This document shows positions 34,020 through 43,564 of a stretch of DNA of 64,000 nucleotides, in pieces. The stretch's first letter is position 1; every line of letters begins with the position of its first letter. The position numbers and the translations under genes were made by a program. The notes under the pieces were generated by a model. That model saw nothing but the letters and a program-made list of their open reading frames with translations. It searched no databases and had not been told where the DNA came from. This stretch comes from Saururus chinensis (Eukaryota > Streptophyta > Magnoliopsida > Piperales > Saururaceae): the NCBI GenBank assembly GCA_035235625.1, contig CP141146.1, positions 8,302,501-8,366,500 of the forward strand. The letters run 5' to 3'.

Positions 34020-34099
34020 ACGAGCTGCCTTGCATCACCAACAAAATGGCCCCTTACATCGGCTGTATCTCCACCGCCTACCCGTCCATTACTTTCCAT
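33725..34099 (-). pseudogene. WUSCHEL-related homeobox (WOX11/12-like) fragment
   Basis: The minus-strand frame from ATG 34099 to TAG 33779-33781 encodes 106 residues. Residues about 57-106 are the first part of a WOX homeodomain: [39 protein letters not shown] and DANVFY. The next codon, Trp in the invariant WFQNR of helix 3, is TAG; after it the frame continues FQNRHSRVRHG. This matches intermediate-clade WOX proteins (WOX11/12 type), transcription factors of root and shoot initiation. Only one exon-sized piece is present. The N-terminal 30 or so residues lie antisense to UGT-like sequence and are probably not original WOX sequence. Confidence 0.85.
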
Positions 34100-34450
34100 C
34101 GCCTACCACCGATCTCCCTCCCTCTCGAAAGATCCACATCCCGCCACCACGAGACTTTCTTCTTCCGCCTCGCCCACCTTAACAGCCCACTCCTCTTCGA
34201 TGCCCTCAGCTCCATCTCATCCTAGACTTCTTCAGCCACCCGACCCTTGACATCTTTGCCAAGCTAGGCATCCCGTCTTACCTCTTCTTCACGTCACCGG
34301 CCTAGCTCTGTCCTCTCCGTCTTCCTCCATGTCTCCACTATCCAATGCCATATGATGGGCAGATAAGGTGACATGCCCCGCCTTCAAGCTTCTTCAAAAC
34401 CACACAACATAGCCTCTGTAGAGTTGCACCATTTCCCCGTATCCAAGCTT
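34030..34450 (+). pseudogene. UDP-glycosyltransferase N-terminal fragment (UGT88/72-like)
   Basis: The plus strand reads [26 protein letters not shown] and RLAHLNSPLLFDALSSISS, stop, and then in another frame LDFFSHPTLDIFAKLGIPSY and LFFTSPA. This is the order and spacing of residues about 55-150 of plant family-1 glycosyltransferases, which transfer sugar from UDP-sugar to small acceptors. The catalytic His region upstream and the PSPG box downstream are absent. After 34350 the similarity fades (HHFPVSKL). There is a stop and a frameshift at about 34224. Confidence 0.7.
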
Positions 34451-35800
34451 TATCATGGCTCCCTTCTCTTCACTCCCTCTTTCCCTCTTCTTTATGTTCT
34501 TTGTTCAGTATCTCTCTGCTTCCTTCACCACCGATGGCACCGTCTTTTTGCCTCATTGCATTCGCTTTCCTCGACCCACTTGACCACAAGTGATACTCCC
34601 CACCTCATCAAGTCCTCCGTCGCCCGCTCCATCGCTCGCTTCTGCCGCCACCTCCAACACCGGTAGGTCCCGCTGCCTCTCTCCCCCGGGAGTGACTACA
34701 TGTTGTCCCTTGCACTTGGTCTTCACCAGGCATAGTGCATTAGCCTGTACATGGATGGGATGCCAATACAGCACGTTCGACTTTGGCTTCGTAACGGGGA
34801 GTTTTATTATGATTATATTTACACGAGACTTATCATAAGATAAAAATTATAAAAATGAGAAATGGAGCTATTAATATAGGACGGAGGGAGTATTAACTTT
34901 TGTTTCCTTTTACTTTTAATATTTAATAGATTTACTTATTACTTTTGCTTGCCTTTTGAATTGTTTGCTTTCTTTGAAAGAGTAAAATTTTACATTTCTT
35001 ATAATCATGAAAAAAACAAGTTTTTAGGATTCAAAAGTATTCTTCCTTCCACTTCTTCTCTATGTTGTTGGCTCCCATCATCTATTAACCAAGCATTTTT
35101 GTCTAGCTTGACATATTCAAATGGTAAAATATCATATGAACTTAGAGATAAAATTTTATACTATTGCAATATGGTAAAACTTTATTATTTTATATAATAC
35201 AATTTTATACGAAAATAAAACTAAGAGCATACTTCAAATCTGAGGTATTTTATAGAGAATGATTGAGAAGACAGTTATTGGAAAATACTTGTTGGTTTTG
35301 TGAACACCAATTCCACCGTATGGCATGGAAATCAATGAGCTGAGACTATGTCAACTGTTCTTCTTGATTGCAAATAAGAATATAGGCCCTAAAACCATGC
35401 TGAAAATGAAGTCCCTAATAATATGCAACACAAAGAAGATAGAAGATGAGGAAGATCACGTATAATTGATGTGGAAAGAAAAATAGCTCAAAGTAGTGTT
35501 TCCTGACGGGCTGAAATGATGTCACCTACATCAAGTAACCAGCGAAAAGTTTTTATCACCCAAGGGCGTTTAGCAATAACAAAGGCTTTTCCACTGTAAC
35601 ATCTGTCATCGACAGTGGTAATCCAGGTGTCGTCCTTAGTGGTGCGTTATGGGGTTGACAAGCAGGAGTAAGTGTTTGTTCGGAGTGTCATCGTGATGAG
35701 GCATGGGGACAGGATCGACAATGCAGAGCCACTATAGGTCAGCATGGCCCCGCGTCCATTGCCCCTCACTGATGCGGGCCTCGTCCCAAAGTATGGCATA
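34450..35800. other. No gene recognised; single Stowaway-like end
   Basis: The sequence aggacggagggagtat at 34878-34893 is the reverse of the Stowaway terminus TACTCCCTCCGTCC; no partner end was found. The open frames at 34373-34838 (both strands) and 34949-35197 have no recognised motif. Confidence 0.4.
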
Positions 35801-35824
35801 CTGTGGATGCATGGATAGAACGTG

Positions 35825-36045
35825 CTGTTAACTCTATAACAGTGGCTTTAATAGCCGTCGCTGAAATTGTATCTTTAGCGACAAACTTGGTAAACCGAAG
35901 CTAATGCATACTCTCAGCGACGGCCAGCAAATTCAATTGTTGAAACTTATATTTAGCGGCGAACTTAGGACCGTGGCTAATGCATACTTTCAGTGACAGT
36001 CTTGATTGGTTAAGACCGTTGCTGATGGTAATTTTTAGAAGAAAA
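35825..36045. repeat. CACTA-like subterminal repeats (left cluster)
   Basis: The words agccgtcgctg, tagcgacaaacttggt, cagcgacggcc and agcggcgaacttagg, with the phrase 'gctaatgcatactYtcag', occur twice. A related cluster in the same style is at 43570-43660 and 44774-44815. Confidence 0.6.
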
Positions 36046-36059
36046 AAAATTTAAGCATT

Positions 36060-37598
36060 AGAACTAGGTGGATAACCCCTAAAGTAGAGAACTGTGTCAA
36101 TCCATCTCTTTGGATGACAATCATTGTTAGAAGTGGGCATTATTAATGGGTTAAGCCCATATTATTTAAATGGGCATAATAATGGTTATGTGGGTCAAGC
36201 CCATATTACTCAAGTGGGTCAAGCCCATTTGGTAGAGAAAGCCCAAGCCTACTTCATATTGAATGAGAATATTACATAGGAATTGGTTAAAGGAGTGAAT
36301 AGTCCCACATCACCTAGGTGAAGGTGATAGTGTTGGTATATAAGGCTTTAATTTGGCCTTTCATGTTATGCCCTTGGGCTAACCCACTTTTGTGGGGGAG
36401 AGAGATGTTGGACCAATGCACCTAGGTGGGCTAACCCACATGCGCGCCGCCGCCGTCTGTCCGGCCGGCTCAGCTCGCGCTGGGTTGGGTTGGGTCAACA
36501 AGATAATATTTTGGGACAAATTCATTTGGTTCGGTTTTCTATTTGGTTTGATTTTCTATTAACTAAAATGGGTCCGGTTTGCTTTCACTAAAGGAAGTGT
36601 CCATTAACGGATGGACGCATCCTAAACACCAGTAAGGCGGGCGAATTCTGTCTTAAAGACAGAGCTGATTGCTTGATTCGATCATAAATATTCTAGTAAC
36701 ATTTCTCATCACATTTAAGGCAAAGGCTCCTCCATCAGTGGGAGGAGCCCATCAACTGTCCCAAGAAATAAAGAATTGAATGCAGCTTGAATTGTTGTTG
36801 TTTTGTTCTTGTTATTCATAGCAGTTGTTAAGATGATTCTGATCTGCAGATTCTTGTCAAGCTTGGGAGCTATGGATTGCCATTGATAAACAAGGTCTGT
36901 TGCACCTTCTTCTAAAGATTTGCGAACTGCAAAAACAGTCACGGAAAGAGGAACAGGAACTAGCTTGATTTTCCATTCCAAAATTATGCCAAAATTAGCT
37001 CCACCTCCTCTGATTGCCCAGAATAAATCTTCACTCATGGTATCTCTGGTTTGGACCAAACCATTAGCATCTACCAAGCAGGCATCAGCGATGTTGTCAA
37101 TAGAAAGACCATGCTTTCTCATCAAGAGACCAATGCCACCTCCACTGAAGTGTCCACCCATTCCAATGGTTGGGCAGACCCCTGCAGGGAATCCATGGGT
37201 TTTGCTCTTCTCAGCATTCCAATAGTAGAGCTCGCTGAGCTTTGCACCTGCTTATTGGCGGTATCCACCCTGATTGATCGATACTTGATGTGGTCAATGG
37301 CTACGAATGGGTCGTAAGAGACATAGGAGAGGCCTTCGTAGTCATGGCCCCCACTTCGGACTCTGATCTGAAGGTTTGCTGCCTGCAACTGATGACTGCT
37401 GCCTATCGACAGTGGGTTTTGTATGGAGGATTGTAACACTGAAGTGTAGTTTTCATTGTTTGGAGCAAGAAAGGTTTCTGAACTTAAGGTGTAAAATGTA
37501 AAGCACTGCAGGAAGGTTTCAAATGCTGAATATGTAGAAAGAATTGAGATCCTGAGAAGAGAAAGCAGAGAGGAAACAGGGTACCTGGATGAAACCAT
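36060..37598 (-). pseudogene. Berberine-bridge-enzyme-like FAD oxidase, broken by a solo LTR
   Basis: Minus strand from ATG 37598. The short N-terminus (LLSLLRISILSTYSAF) may be signal-peptide residue. FLQCFTFYTLSS and NENYTSVLQSSIQNP follow. A deletion of about 40 residues removes the 'P..I.TP..VQAAV' region before LQIRVRSGGHDYEGLSYVSY, which keeps the His for covalent FAD attachment. After a frameshift at about 37240, AGAKLSELYYWNAEKS and FPAGVCPTIGMGGHFSGGG keep the second FAD-linking Cys, then EDLFWAIRGGGANFGIILEW and TTIQAAFNSLFLGTV, to a stop at 36715-36717. Beyond the LTR (36125-36713) the gene resumes as KRWIDTVLYFRGYPPSS (about 36066-36116). Family members are secreted flavoprotein oxidases; this copy lacks part of the FAD domain and most of the substrate and BBE domains. 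Confidence 0.85.
36125..36713 (+). mobile_element. Solo LTR of a TGTTAGAAGTGG family, copy A
   Basis: Aligned with 40085-40872. Both start TGTTAGAAGTGG, contain ttggtatataaggc (TATA, about 36333) and the words 'gggctaacccacttttgt', 'gcacctaRgtgggctaaccca' and 'ccggctca', and end atYaca. Copy A lacks about 200 bp present near the 3' side of copy B. It interrupts the BBE-like coding sequence. No clear target duplication remains. Confidence 0.75.
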
Positions 37599-38020
37599 TT
37601 TGCACTAGTTCCTGTGTGGATAAGAGTAGCGTTTCACAATGAAGCTTTTAAGATGTTGATAAAGATAAGTAACCTCTTCTAATTAGACATGCTAAAAGCC
37701 CCCAAAAGAAAAGGAACATTCGCCAATCAGTAACCTCTTCTAATTAGATAAATTAATACTAGAAGGATAAGACATGATCCTAGCCTCCATTTAGATTGTA
37801 CCCTTTAATTTTCTAAATTACGTTAGCACAGAGAACCGCTAATTAGCATTACATAAAAATGTCTCTCTGTGTTTTTTTTCAGATAGTAGCATAAAAATGT
37901 CAAAAGCCGCATGATTATTTGTTTTTATCTCCAACTAAAACTTCGTCATCATCTAGATAAAACGATTTCCTATATATGCCCACTTGTTGCAACAAAAAGA
38001 AAACATGTTGAAGCACTCAC
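37599..38020. other. Upstream of the BBE relic; no gene seen
   Basis: AT-rich. The phrase 'cagtaacctcttctaattaga' occurs twice (about 37669 and 37730). No promoter was recognised with confidence. Confidence 0.4.
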
Positions 38021-38206
38021 CTGAATCCGACCAGAGTGTGGAAATTGTGAAAGAGCATGTCTTTCCCCAAGCGCAGCAAGCTCCTGTTTCCTCTCTCCCT
38101 CCATTCGCGTCAGCAAATTTTTCAAAGCTTGAGTTCCTCTAATTCCACGGTAATTCGCATTCCCATTGATGTTAAGCCCAACTACCTCTCTGCTTTGATT
38201 AAAGAA
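38021..38206 (-). pseudogene. Isolated exon resembling plant RING-finger proteins
   Basis: An exactly 62-codon open stretch bounded by splice signals on the minus strand: acceptor gatcAG before 38206 and donor CAG|GTGAGT after 38021. It reads REVVGLNINGNANYRGIRGT, then ALKNLLTRMEGERKQELAAL and GERHALSQFPHSGRIQ. The pattern 'R..EL..L.ER.AVS.F.HR.RIQ' is typical of the N-terminal conserved block of a group of plant RING/C3HC4 ubiquitin-ligase-like proteins. No RING domain was found nearby; a CPIC motif at about 38800 on the same strand is upstream of this exon, not downstream. It may be one exon of a host gene or a captured fragment. Confidence 0.45.
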
Positions 38207-39588
38207 CTGATCTAATACGCATTAGACAAGGAAAACAAGAAATGCTAAGATTGTTTATAACACCCCAGTCAATATTGAAGACATTTTACGGTATATCCAG
38301 TAAATCAATCTCTCTTATCAAGCTTTCCAGCGGATGAGCCACCCTGCATATCCCAAATCTGTTCATCACAATTGTTTGTTGGTTTCGCCCCCTAATTGGT
38401 TTCAGATTCAATTTGATGGCACTGCTGGTGGCTCCTCAACATTTATGGTTGAATTAATTTATGATTAAACATAGCAAACCATGAAGCCAGGACTACATTG
38501 GATCACCAGCAGCATATCTAATTGATTCTTTCAGTTCCACCTTTTTAGAAGTCACAGATACAATCCATAAACATCAGAGTCAAATGAGCTGAGCTTCCTA
38601 AATAAACATATTTGGTAATAGACCAAATGCAACATATTCTTACAGGTAAGATAACAAAGCCCAAAAGGAAGACATGAACTCTCATGATTTATGTCCAGAG
38701 GAGCAAACATATCTTTAGCAAATCAGCTGCACCGGTTGTAAGTGCACTATCACAAAATAGAGGATGAATATATGCTTCTCTACAAATGGGACAGGGAACG
38801 CCAACAAAATAATTAAATACAAGTACTTCAGCATTTTGTGCCACAGGTTTTTTGCTATATTCTCTGTTAGTGCTAAAGGATACCAAGGTTTAACATTGTA
38901 TAAATCAGTTGAACTAAAGACACCTCAATGGCATACTAATCTTTTTTTTTCATTTGTTTGATTGGAATGGCTTACTAATAATATAAGATACCAAGATCAC
39001 ATCCACGCAGAGAGCGTACCTATCACATTTCACCCCAGAGATAACAGCAGACTAGCAATTAAGAGGTACTCTAAAAAATTACTCTACGCAGAAAAATGCT
39101 ATGAAAACTTAGTAATAGCCAATACATGCAAAAGTTAATTCTAATACAGGGATGAGATAATAAGTACAATGAATCATATGTTTACCTAATGGAGGTGGTG
39201 CAAAAAGGCCTCTAATTTCTTCAGCAAACAACACACGCTTCTCCAAACAACACACGCCCTCTTTCAAATTACAGAAAACAAAATTCTCTAAGCAAACATA
39301 TATTACGGAAAATGTTTCAAAACCCACAAGCCAGTGGCAGAGACTCATCAGCTAATAAATGTAAAATATTCCATAAACCAACTAAGCCTATGTAAGAAGA
39401 CTAATAATCGAGTGAAATTCAACTGTGTTACAGAAATTGCAATCACCCCAGCATGAATGAATTCTTCAATCCTTCCAGTCGAAAAGCGACCAAGAAGTCA
39501 AGGGCCCTGGCCGTGCTTAGACATGCACTCAAATTCTGACGAGAACCTTCCTGTCAAGCACCCCTACTTCCGTTGGCTAGGTGATCTG
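38207..39588. other. Intron-like or intergenic, no gene recognised
   Basis: AT-rich. A minus-strand frame at 38886-38689 contains VGVPCPICREAYIHPLF but has no support as part of a zinc-binding domain. Other frames are stop-rich. Confidence 0.35.
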
Positions 39589-39805
39589 TTAGACCTGGTT
39601 GGTCATGGCACCTTTGAGCAGAACCACCTGCAACGCCTTTGAATCAGCAACATCAGTCCATTTTGAAGCCAAATAATGTAAAAGTCTCTTCACCTCATCG
39701 GGCAGCTGGGATTCACCAACAAACATCGCAGAAAGAGATGGTTGCAGAAGCAAAGAATTGATAGTGAGCACCAGTTGGAATAGCTTTTCGCGCGACACCT
39801 CCCAC
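39589..39805 (-). other. Exon-like open frame, unrecognised
   Basis: Minus strand. After a pyrimidine tract and AG (tttcttcttcaag, ending at 39806) an open frame reads WEVSREKLFQLVLTINSLLL, PSLSAMFVGESQLPDEVKRL and LHYLASKWTDVADSKALQ to GAMTNQ. It ends at a CAG|GT just before a stop at 39589. The composition is that of a normal helical protein exon. I do not recognise the family. Confidence 0.4.
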
Positions 39806-40084
39806 CTTGAAGAAGAAACGATTTCTTAGATAAAAACTCGAAGCTACCAATTAAGGAACTGAACTTAAATTGGTGGTCGTGGACAAATTCAAATTGGACT
39901 CAGCTCTCTCTATAGCCTCACAAGAGACGTACATGACACATCACAGAATGTTCATATCGATGATGGGTAACAGAGACAAGCAAAAAGACTGAAAACCCAG
40001 ATCAAGGCTCCATAAACTCAATCCACCAAAAGATGCTAATGAAGAGAATTCAGCTAGTTCAATCCACAACCAAGAGGAAAATAA

Positions 40085-40872
40085 TGTTAGAAGTGGCCAT
40101 TAGATTTAATAGGTTAAGCCTGTGGGCATAATATTATTTATGTAGGTCAAGCTCATGCGATAGAGAGCACAAGCCCACTTTGCATTAAATGAGAATCACA
40201 TACGTAAATTGGCCGAATGAGTAAATAGTATCACATTGCCTAGAAGAAGGTAATTGTGTTGGTATATAAGGCACAAGTTTGGGCTTTCAAGTTAGACCCT
40301 TTGGGCCAACCCACTTTTGTTGGTGAGAGACATGTCAGACCTATGCACCTAAGTGGGCTAACCCATATGTCCGCTCAGCCGCCATCCATCTGGCCGGCTC
40401 AATTTGGTTCGCGGGGCTGGCCATATTGGGTTGGGTGAACAAGATAATTATTTTTTAAAAAAATTTATTTGGTGTGGTTTTTACTTAATCTAAATTAATT
40501 TGGTTTAATTTTCTCTTAACCCGAAACGGTTCGGTTTTATTCTCACTAAAATGTGTTCGTTAACGGACAGATACGTCCATTTGAATGGGACGAGTTATCT
40601 TAACGGGATTTCCTATAATATCTTAGAAAATAATTTCTGTAAGATCCTTTTCTGGATTTTCGTCCATTCCTTTTTGTGATAGCATACCATACCGTAGTTC
40701 GTTGTATGTACTGTGTTGGAGGTGCTTCTACAGTATATAGTTAATCGTCTTATTTTAGGAGGCAGACATATAAGAGAATCCTAAGCACCATTAAGAAGGG
40801 CAAATTATATATTAAAGACAGGGTGATTTGCTTGATTTGAACGTAATAATTCCAGTAAGATTTTTTATCACA
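40085..40872 (+). mobile_element. Solo LTR of a TGTTAGAAGTGG family, copy B
   Basis: Longer partner of the LTR at 36125, in the same orientation, with TATA (ttggtatataaggc) at about 40258. The two could in principle be the LTRs of one element. However, no primer-binding site, gag or pol lies between them, and copy A sits inside a gene whose two halves flank it. Two independent solo LTRs is the better reading. Confidence 0.7.
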
Positions 40873-41204
40873 ATACTTGAAAAGGTGCGAAAATAACAAA
40901 CAAAAGCATATTAGATTATACAAAGTGTGCACGAGACATATACCTATAACTAGGATTGATTGGAAGTTGGTGGTCATCTTCCCTGCTTCCTCTCTGGCCA
41001 AGCAACGAGATTTTAGAGAGCAGAGCCTTCCTGGAACCTGAGTCGGCGATGACTTTTTAATAGTAGACCGACAAATATAAAGCAATATACCCTTAAAGCT
41101 CCACGGGCTTGAAGGTGTTCCATAAGCCGTAAACTGTAAATAAATTTTCTACTAAATCTGTCAGATCACTAAACAAATGAACCTTGATCACAAAACAATT
41201 GAAC

Positions 41205-41310
41205 CTTGATCTGTCTCATCATAAAAAAGCTTGTAAAGAAGGATTTGAACAGTTTGAGGTTCTGTTGAGTCTTCTGGTGATAATTCAAGTACCAAGGCTA
41301 ATATGCGAAT
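41205..41310 (-). other. Exon-like fragment, possibly TIMELESS family
   Basis: Minus strand, 106 nt between an acceptor (taaaatgcAG at 41311-41320) and a GT after 41205. It is fully open: IRILALVLELSPEDSTEPQT, then VQILLYKLFYDETDQG. The 'V..LL.K.FYDQTDQG' ending recalls plant TIMELESS replication-fork proteins, but I am working from memory of a short motif. The flanks on both sides look like intron. Confidence 0.35.
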
Positions 41311-42503
41311 CTGCATTTTAAAGCAAATAAGATAAGAATAAGTTTTGTCAGCTAACAAACAACATACAAATTTCATGATTATAAGGTTCCTTTAATTCAT
41401 AAAAATATACACAAACTTCATCAATAAATTAAAGCAATATAACTATTTTGGTTTGGATAAAATATAGCTCAAAGACATAGTTTATCACTTTGTAGCCTCA
41501 TCAAAAGCATATTAAGATACACAAGGAAAGAGTCACTCCCGCAAAATAAAGGATGACTTATCTGATCACAAGGGTAAAGCCAAATAAAAGAGATGACTTC
41601 TTTATCCCAAAATAAAGGATGACTTATTTGATCACAAGGGTAAAGCCAAAAAGAAAAGGTAAAAGCAAATTTTTATTTTAGACCAGGGCCACAAAAATGC
41701 TTGGATAGCAGTATTTACTTCTCATCTTTAAAAAAATTCAAAATAAACTAAATAACTTATCACCTAGTCAGAAGAGGCCTTAAGAAACTAGAAAATGTAG
41801 ATGTATAAATTGAATCTTATGATTGGCTATAACACAAGCCCAACAATACTAATGCGGGATCACTGTCCAGCCTCTTATTTTTTGGTTCAATCCAGAAAAA
41901 TAGTTTAATATCCTACTGGTAACGTCCCTTCTTCAGTTTAATGATGTCCCTCATCATCTGCTTCGTCATTTATATTGAGCGCTGAAATAGGTAAACAGAA
42001 ACAGCAAATATCGTACATGAACTAGAAAATTTAATAGCAGACATTCTAAAGGAAAAACTTAAGTTATTCCAGCCATGTTGGCCGTCACATGGACCCATGG
42101 TATTATTGAAATCAATATCAGCAATGCATCCCATTCAATATAAACCTTTCTGCTGTCAACTATTTTTAATTGCTACACTTAAAGGCTAGCTAAAAGGCTG
42201 AAAAATCTAATGCCTCTAGAAAAAGACAGAATAATGCATGGTGCAGATGCATTTAATAAAAAAATTTAAGCAAAGTCAAAATGTGAAATGTTAAAAGCAG
42301 TTTCAAGACAAACTCCTTCGATATACTTTGCAATAGACATCCAACACCAAAGTATCTTCGAGAAAACAATTTGTTAGCCATTTTATCAAAATCTTGTAAT
42401 GTGTAATTTCTGGACAACCAAAGAGTACGAAGCCAGTAAATAATCATTCCACCTCTTTGTGAAATAAAACTAACCTTCCACTCGTAACTTTTACATCATC
42501 TCC
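41311..42503. other. Intron-like or intergenic, no gene recognised
   Basis: AT-rich. A near-duplicate phrase of about 35 bp (aaaataaaggatgacttatY and gatcacaagggtaaagccaa) occurs at about 41543-41583 and 41610-41650. Confidence 0.4.
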
Positions 42504-42676
42504 AGGGATGCCACTCGGGGGTCATGTAAATGGTAAAACCAAACCTGACTTGACTCATTGGTTTTTTTAAATTGACCTTAATAGCTATTTGGGTCCGAGT
42601 TTTAGGTGATTCAACTTGACCCAACTTATATATAATTATAAATATAAAATTTTAATTTTTTATATATTTTTTAATA

Positions 42677-42708
<32 letters not shown>

Positions 42709-42840
42709 TCTATTCAGGTCAAATAGGTAAGATTCTGGTTGGATTCAAGTCAAATCGGGTCAGGTTTAGGTTACAGTTTTCTGAAGTGGTATTGGGTTCC
42801 AATTTGACAAAACCCCACCCAAACCCTGAGGCCGCAACAC
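42504..42840. mobile_element. Short hAT-like element
   Basis: A 337-bp element starting AGGGATGCCACTCGGG and ending CTGAGGCCGCAACAC, whose inverse has the same TGC.nnC.C layout. It is flanked by tcatctcc (42496-42503) and taatctcc (42841-42848), an 8-bp duplication with one mismatch as expected for hAT. The interior is a run of 'gacttgact/tcaacttgaccc' words without coding capacity. Confidence 0.6.
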
Positions 42841-43072
42841 TAATCTCCACTTCTAGTCAAATCATCTAAGCATGTACCAAAAGCATTGAAGAAAAGCTAA
42901 TCAAAAGAAACGAAAACATCAATCAAACGGCATTTGCAACGAACACAAAGGAAGGAGAAAAGAAAGGGGGCAGTCAGATCATAAGAACAGAGCACCCGGC
43001 TGAGCCGAAATCATCCTCCAAAGAAGCAGGGGCTTCTGGACACATCCACGACATGAAAACAGACGCGTTTCA

Positions 43073-43453
43073 GTTGTAAGCGAAAAAACACAAAGGACAA
43101 CAACTTATGCAGTATTGGGGGGGCAGTAACAAGAGAAAGGAAAGCTCAAGGGCGTCCAGAGCACATACACGACCGTGAGAAAGGTAGGCACGTCCAGGCA
43201 TGCGTTGGAGGAAGTCTTGTGGAAGAAGATGGGAGGAGTTCAGGCTGGGAGTTGAAGATGTGGCGGCAAATCCAATTGCTTCAACATCAGTTTCGGTGAG
43301 CTTCAGGTCAAAGAATGGAAGGACGGACTCCTTGATGCCTAATGCGTCCGAGAGAAAGTCTGGCATAAAGCTCCCATCTGAGTACTCGCCATTGGAGAGG
43401 TGCCGGAACCCCGCCGCTGCTGATCCCACGCTGGAGGAGGAGGATGATTCCGG
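43073..43453 (-). other. Exon-like open frame, unrecognised
   Basis: Minus strand. It opens after tttgggcAG at 43454 and is open to TAA 43070-43072: PESSSSSSVGSAAAGFRHLS, EYSDGSFMPDFLSDALGIKE and PFFDLKLTETDVEAIGFAAT, then a Leu/Cys-rich tail that is probably not coding. The first 90 residues look like real protein (Ser-rich, acidic and amphipathic). I could not assign a family. It lies beside CACTA-like subterminal repeats. Confidence 0.35.
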
Positions 43454-43564
43454 CTGCCCAAATTATGCCCAGGGGCGTCGGGATGGAGGGAGGGGGAGGG
43501 CAGAATGGTTTCAGCTGGAAAGTGGAGAAATGGGGGAGGGAAAGGGCGGGCAGGGGCGTAAGGA

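Noticed and set aside
33792-34250. 152-residue plus-strand frame
   Set aside because: Mostly antisense to the WOX fragment and out of frame with the UGT fragment.
34881-34893. Full Stowaway MITE
   Set aside because: Only one end (acggagggagta) is present; no partner terminus or TA-flanked left end was found.
37051-37317. Plus-strand frames opposite the BBE-like relic
   Set aside because: Antisense to well-recognised BBE motifs.
38689-38886. CPIC motif as the RING domain of the exon at 38021-38206
   Set aside because: It lies upstream of that exon on the same strand and has only one Cys pair, so it cannot be the missing C-terminal RING.
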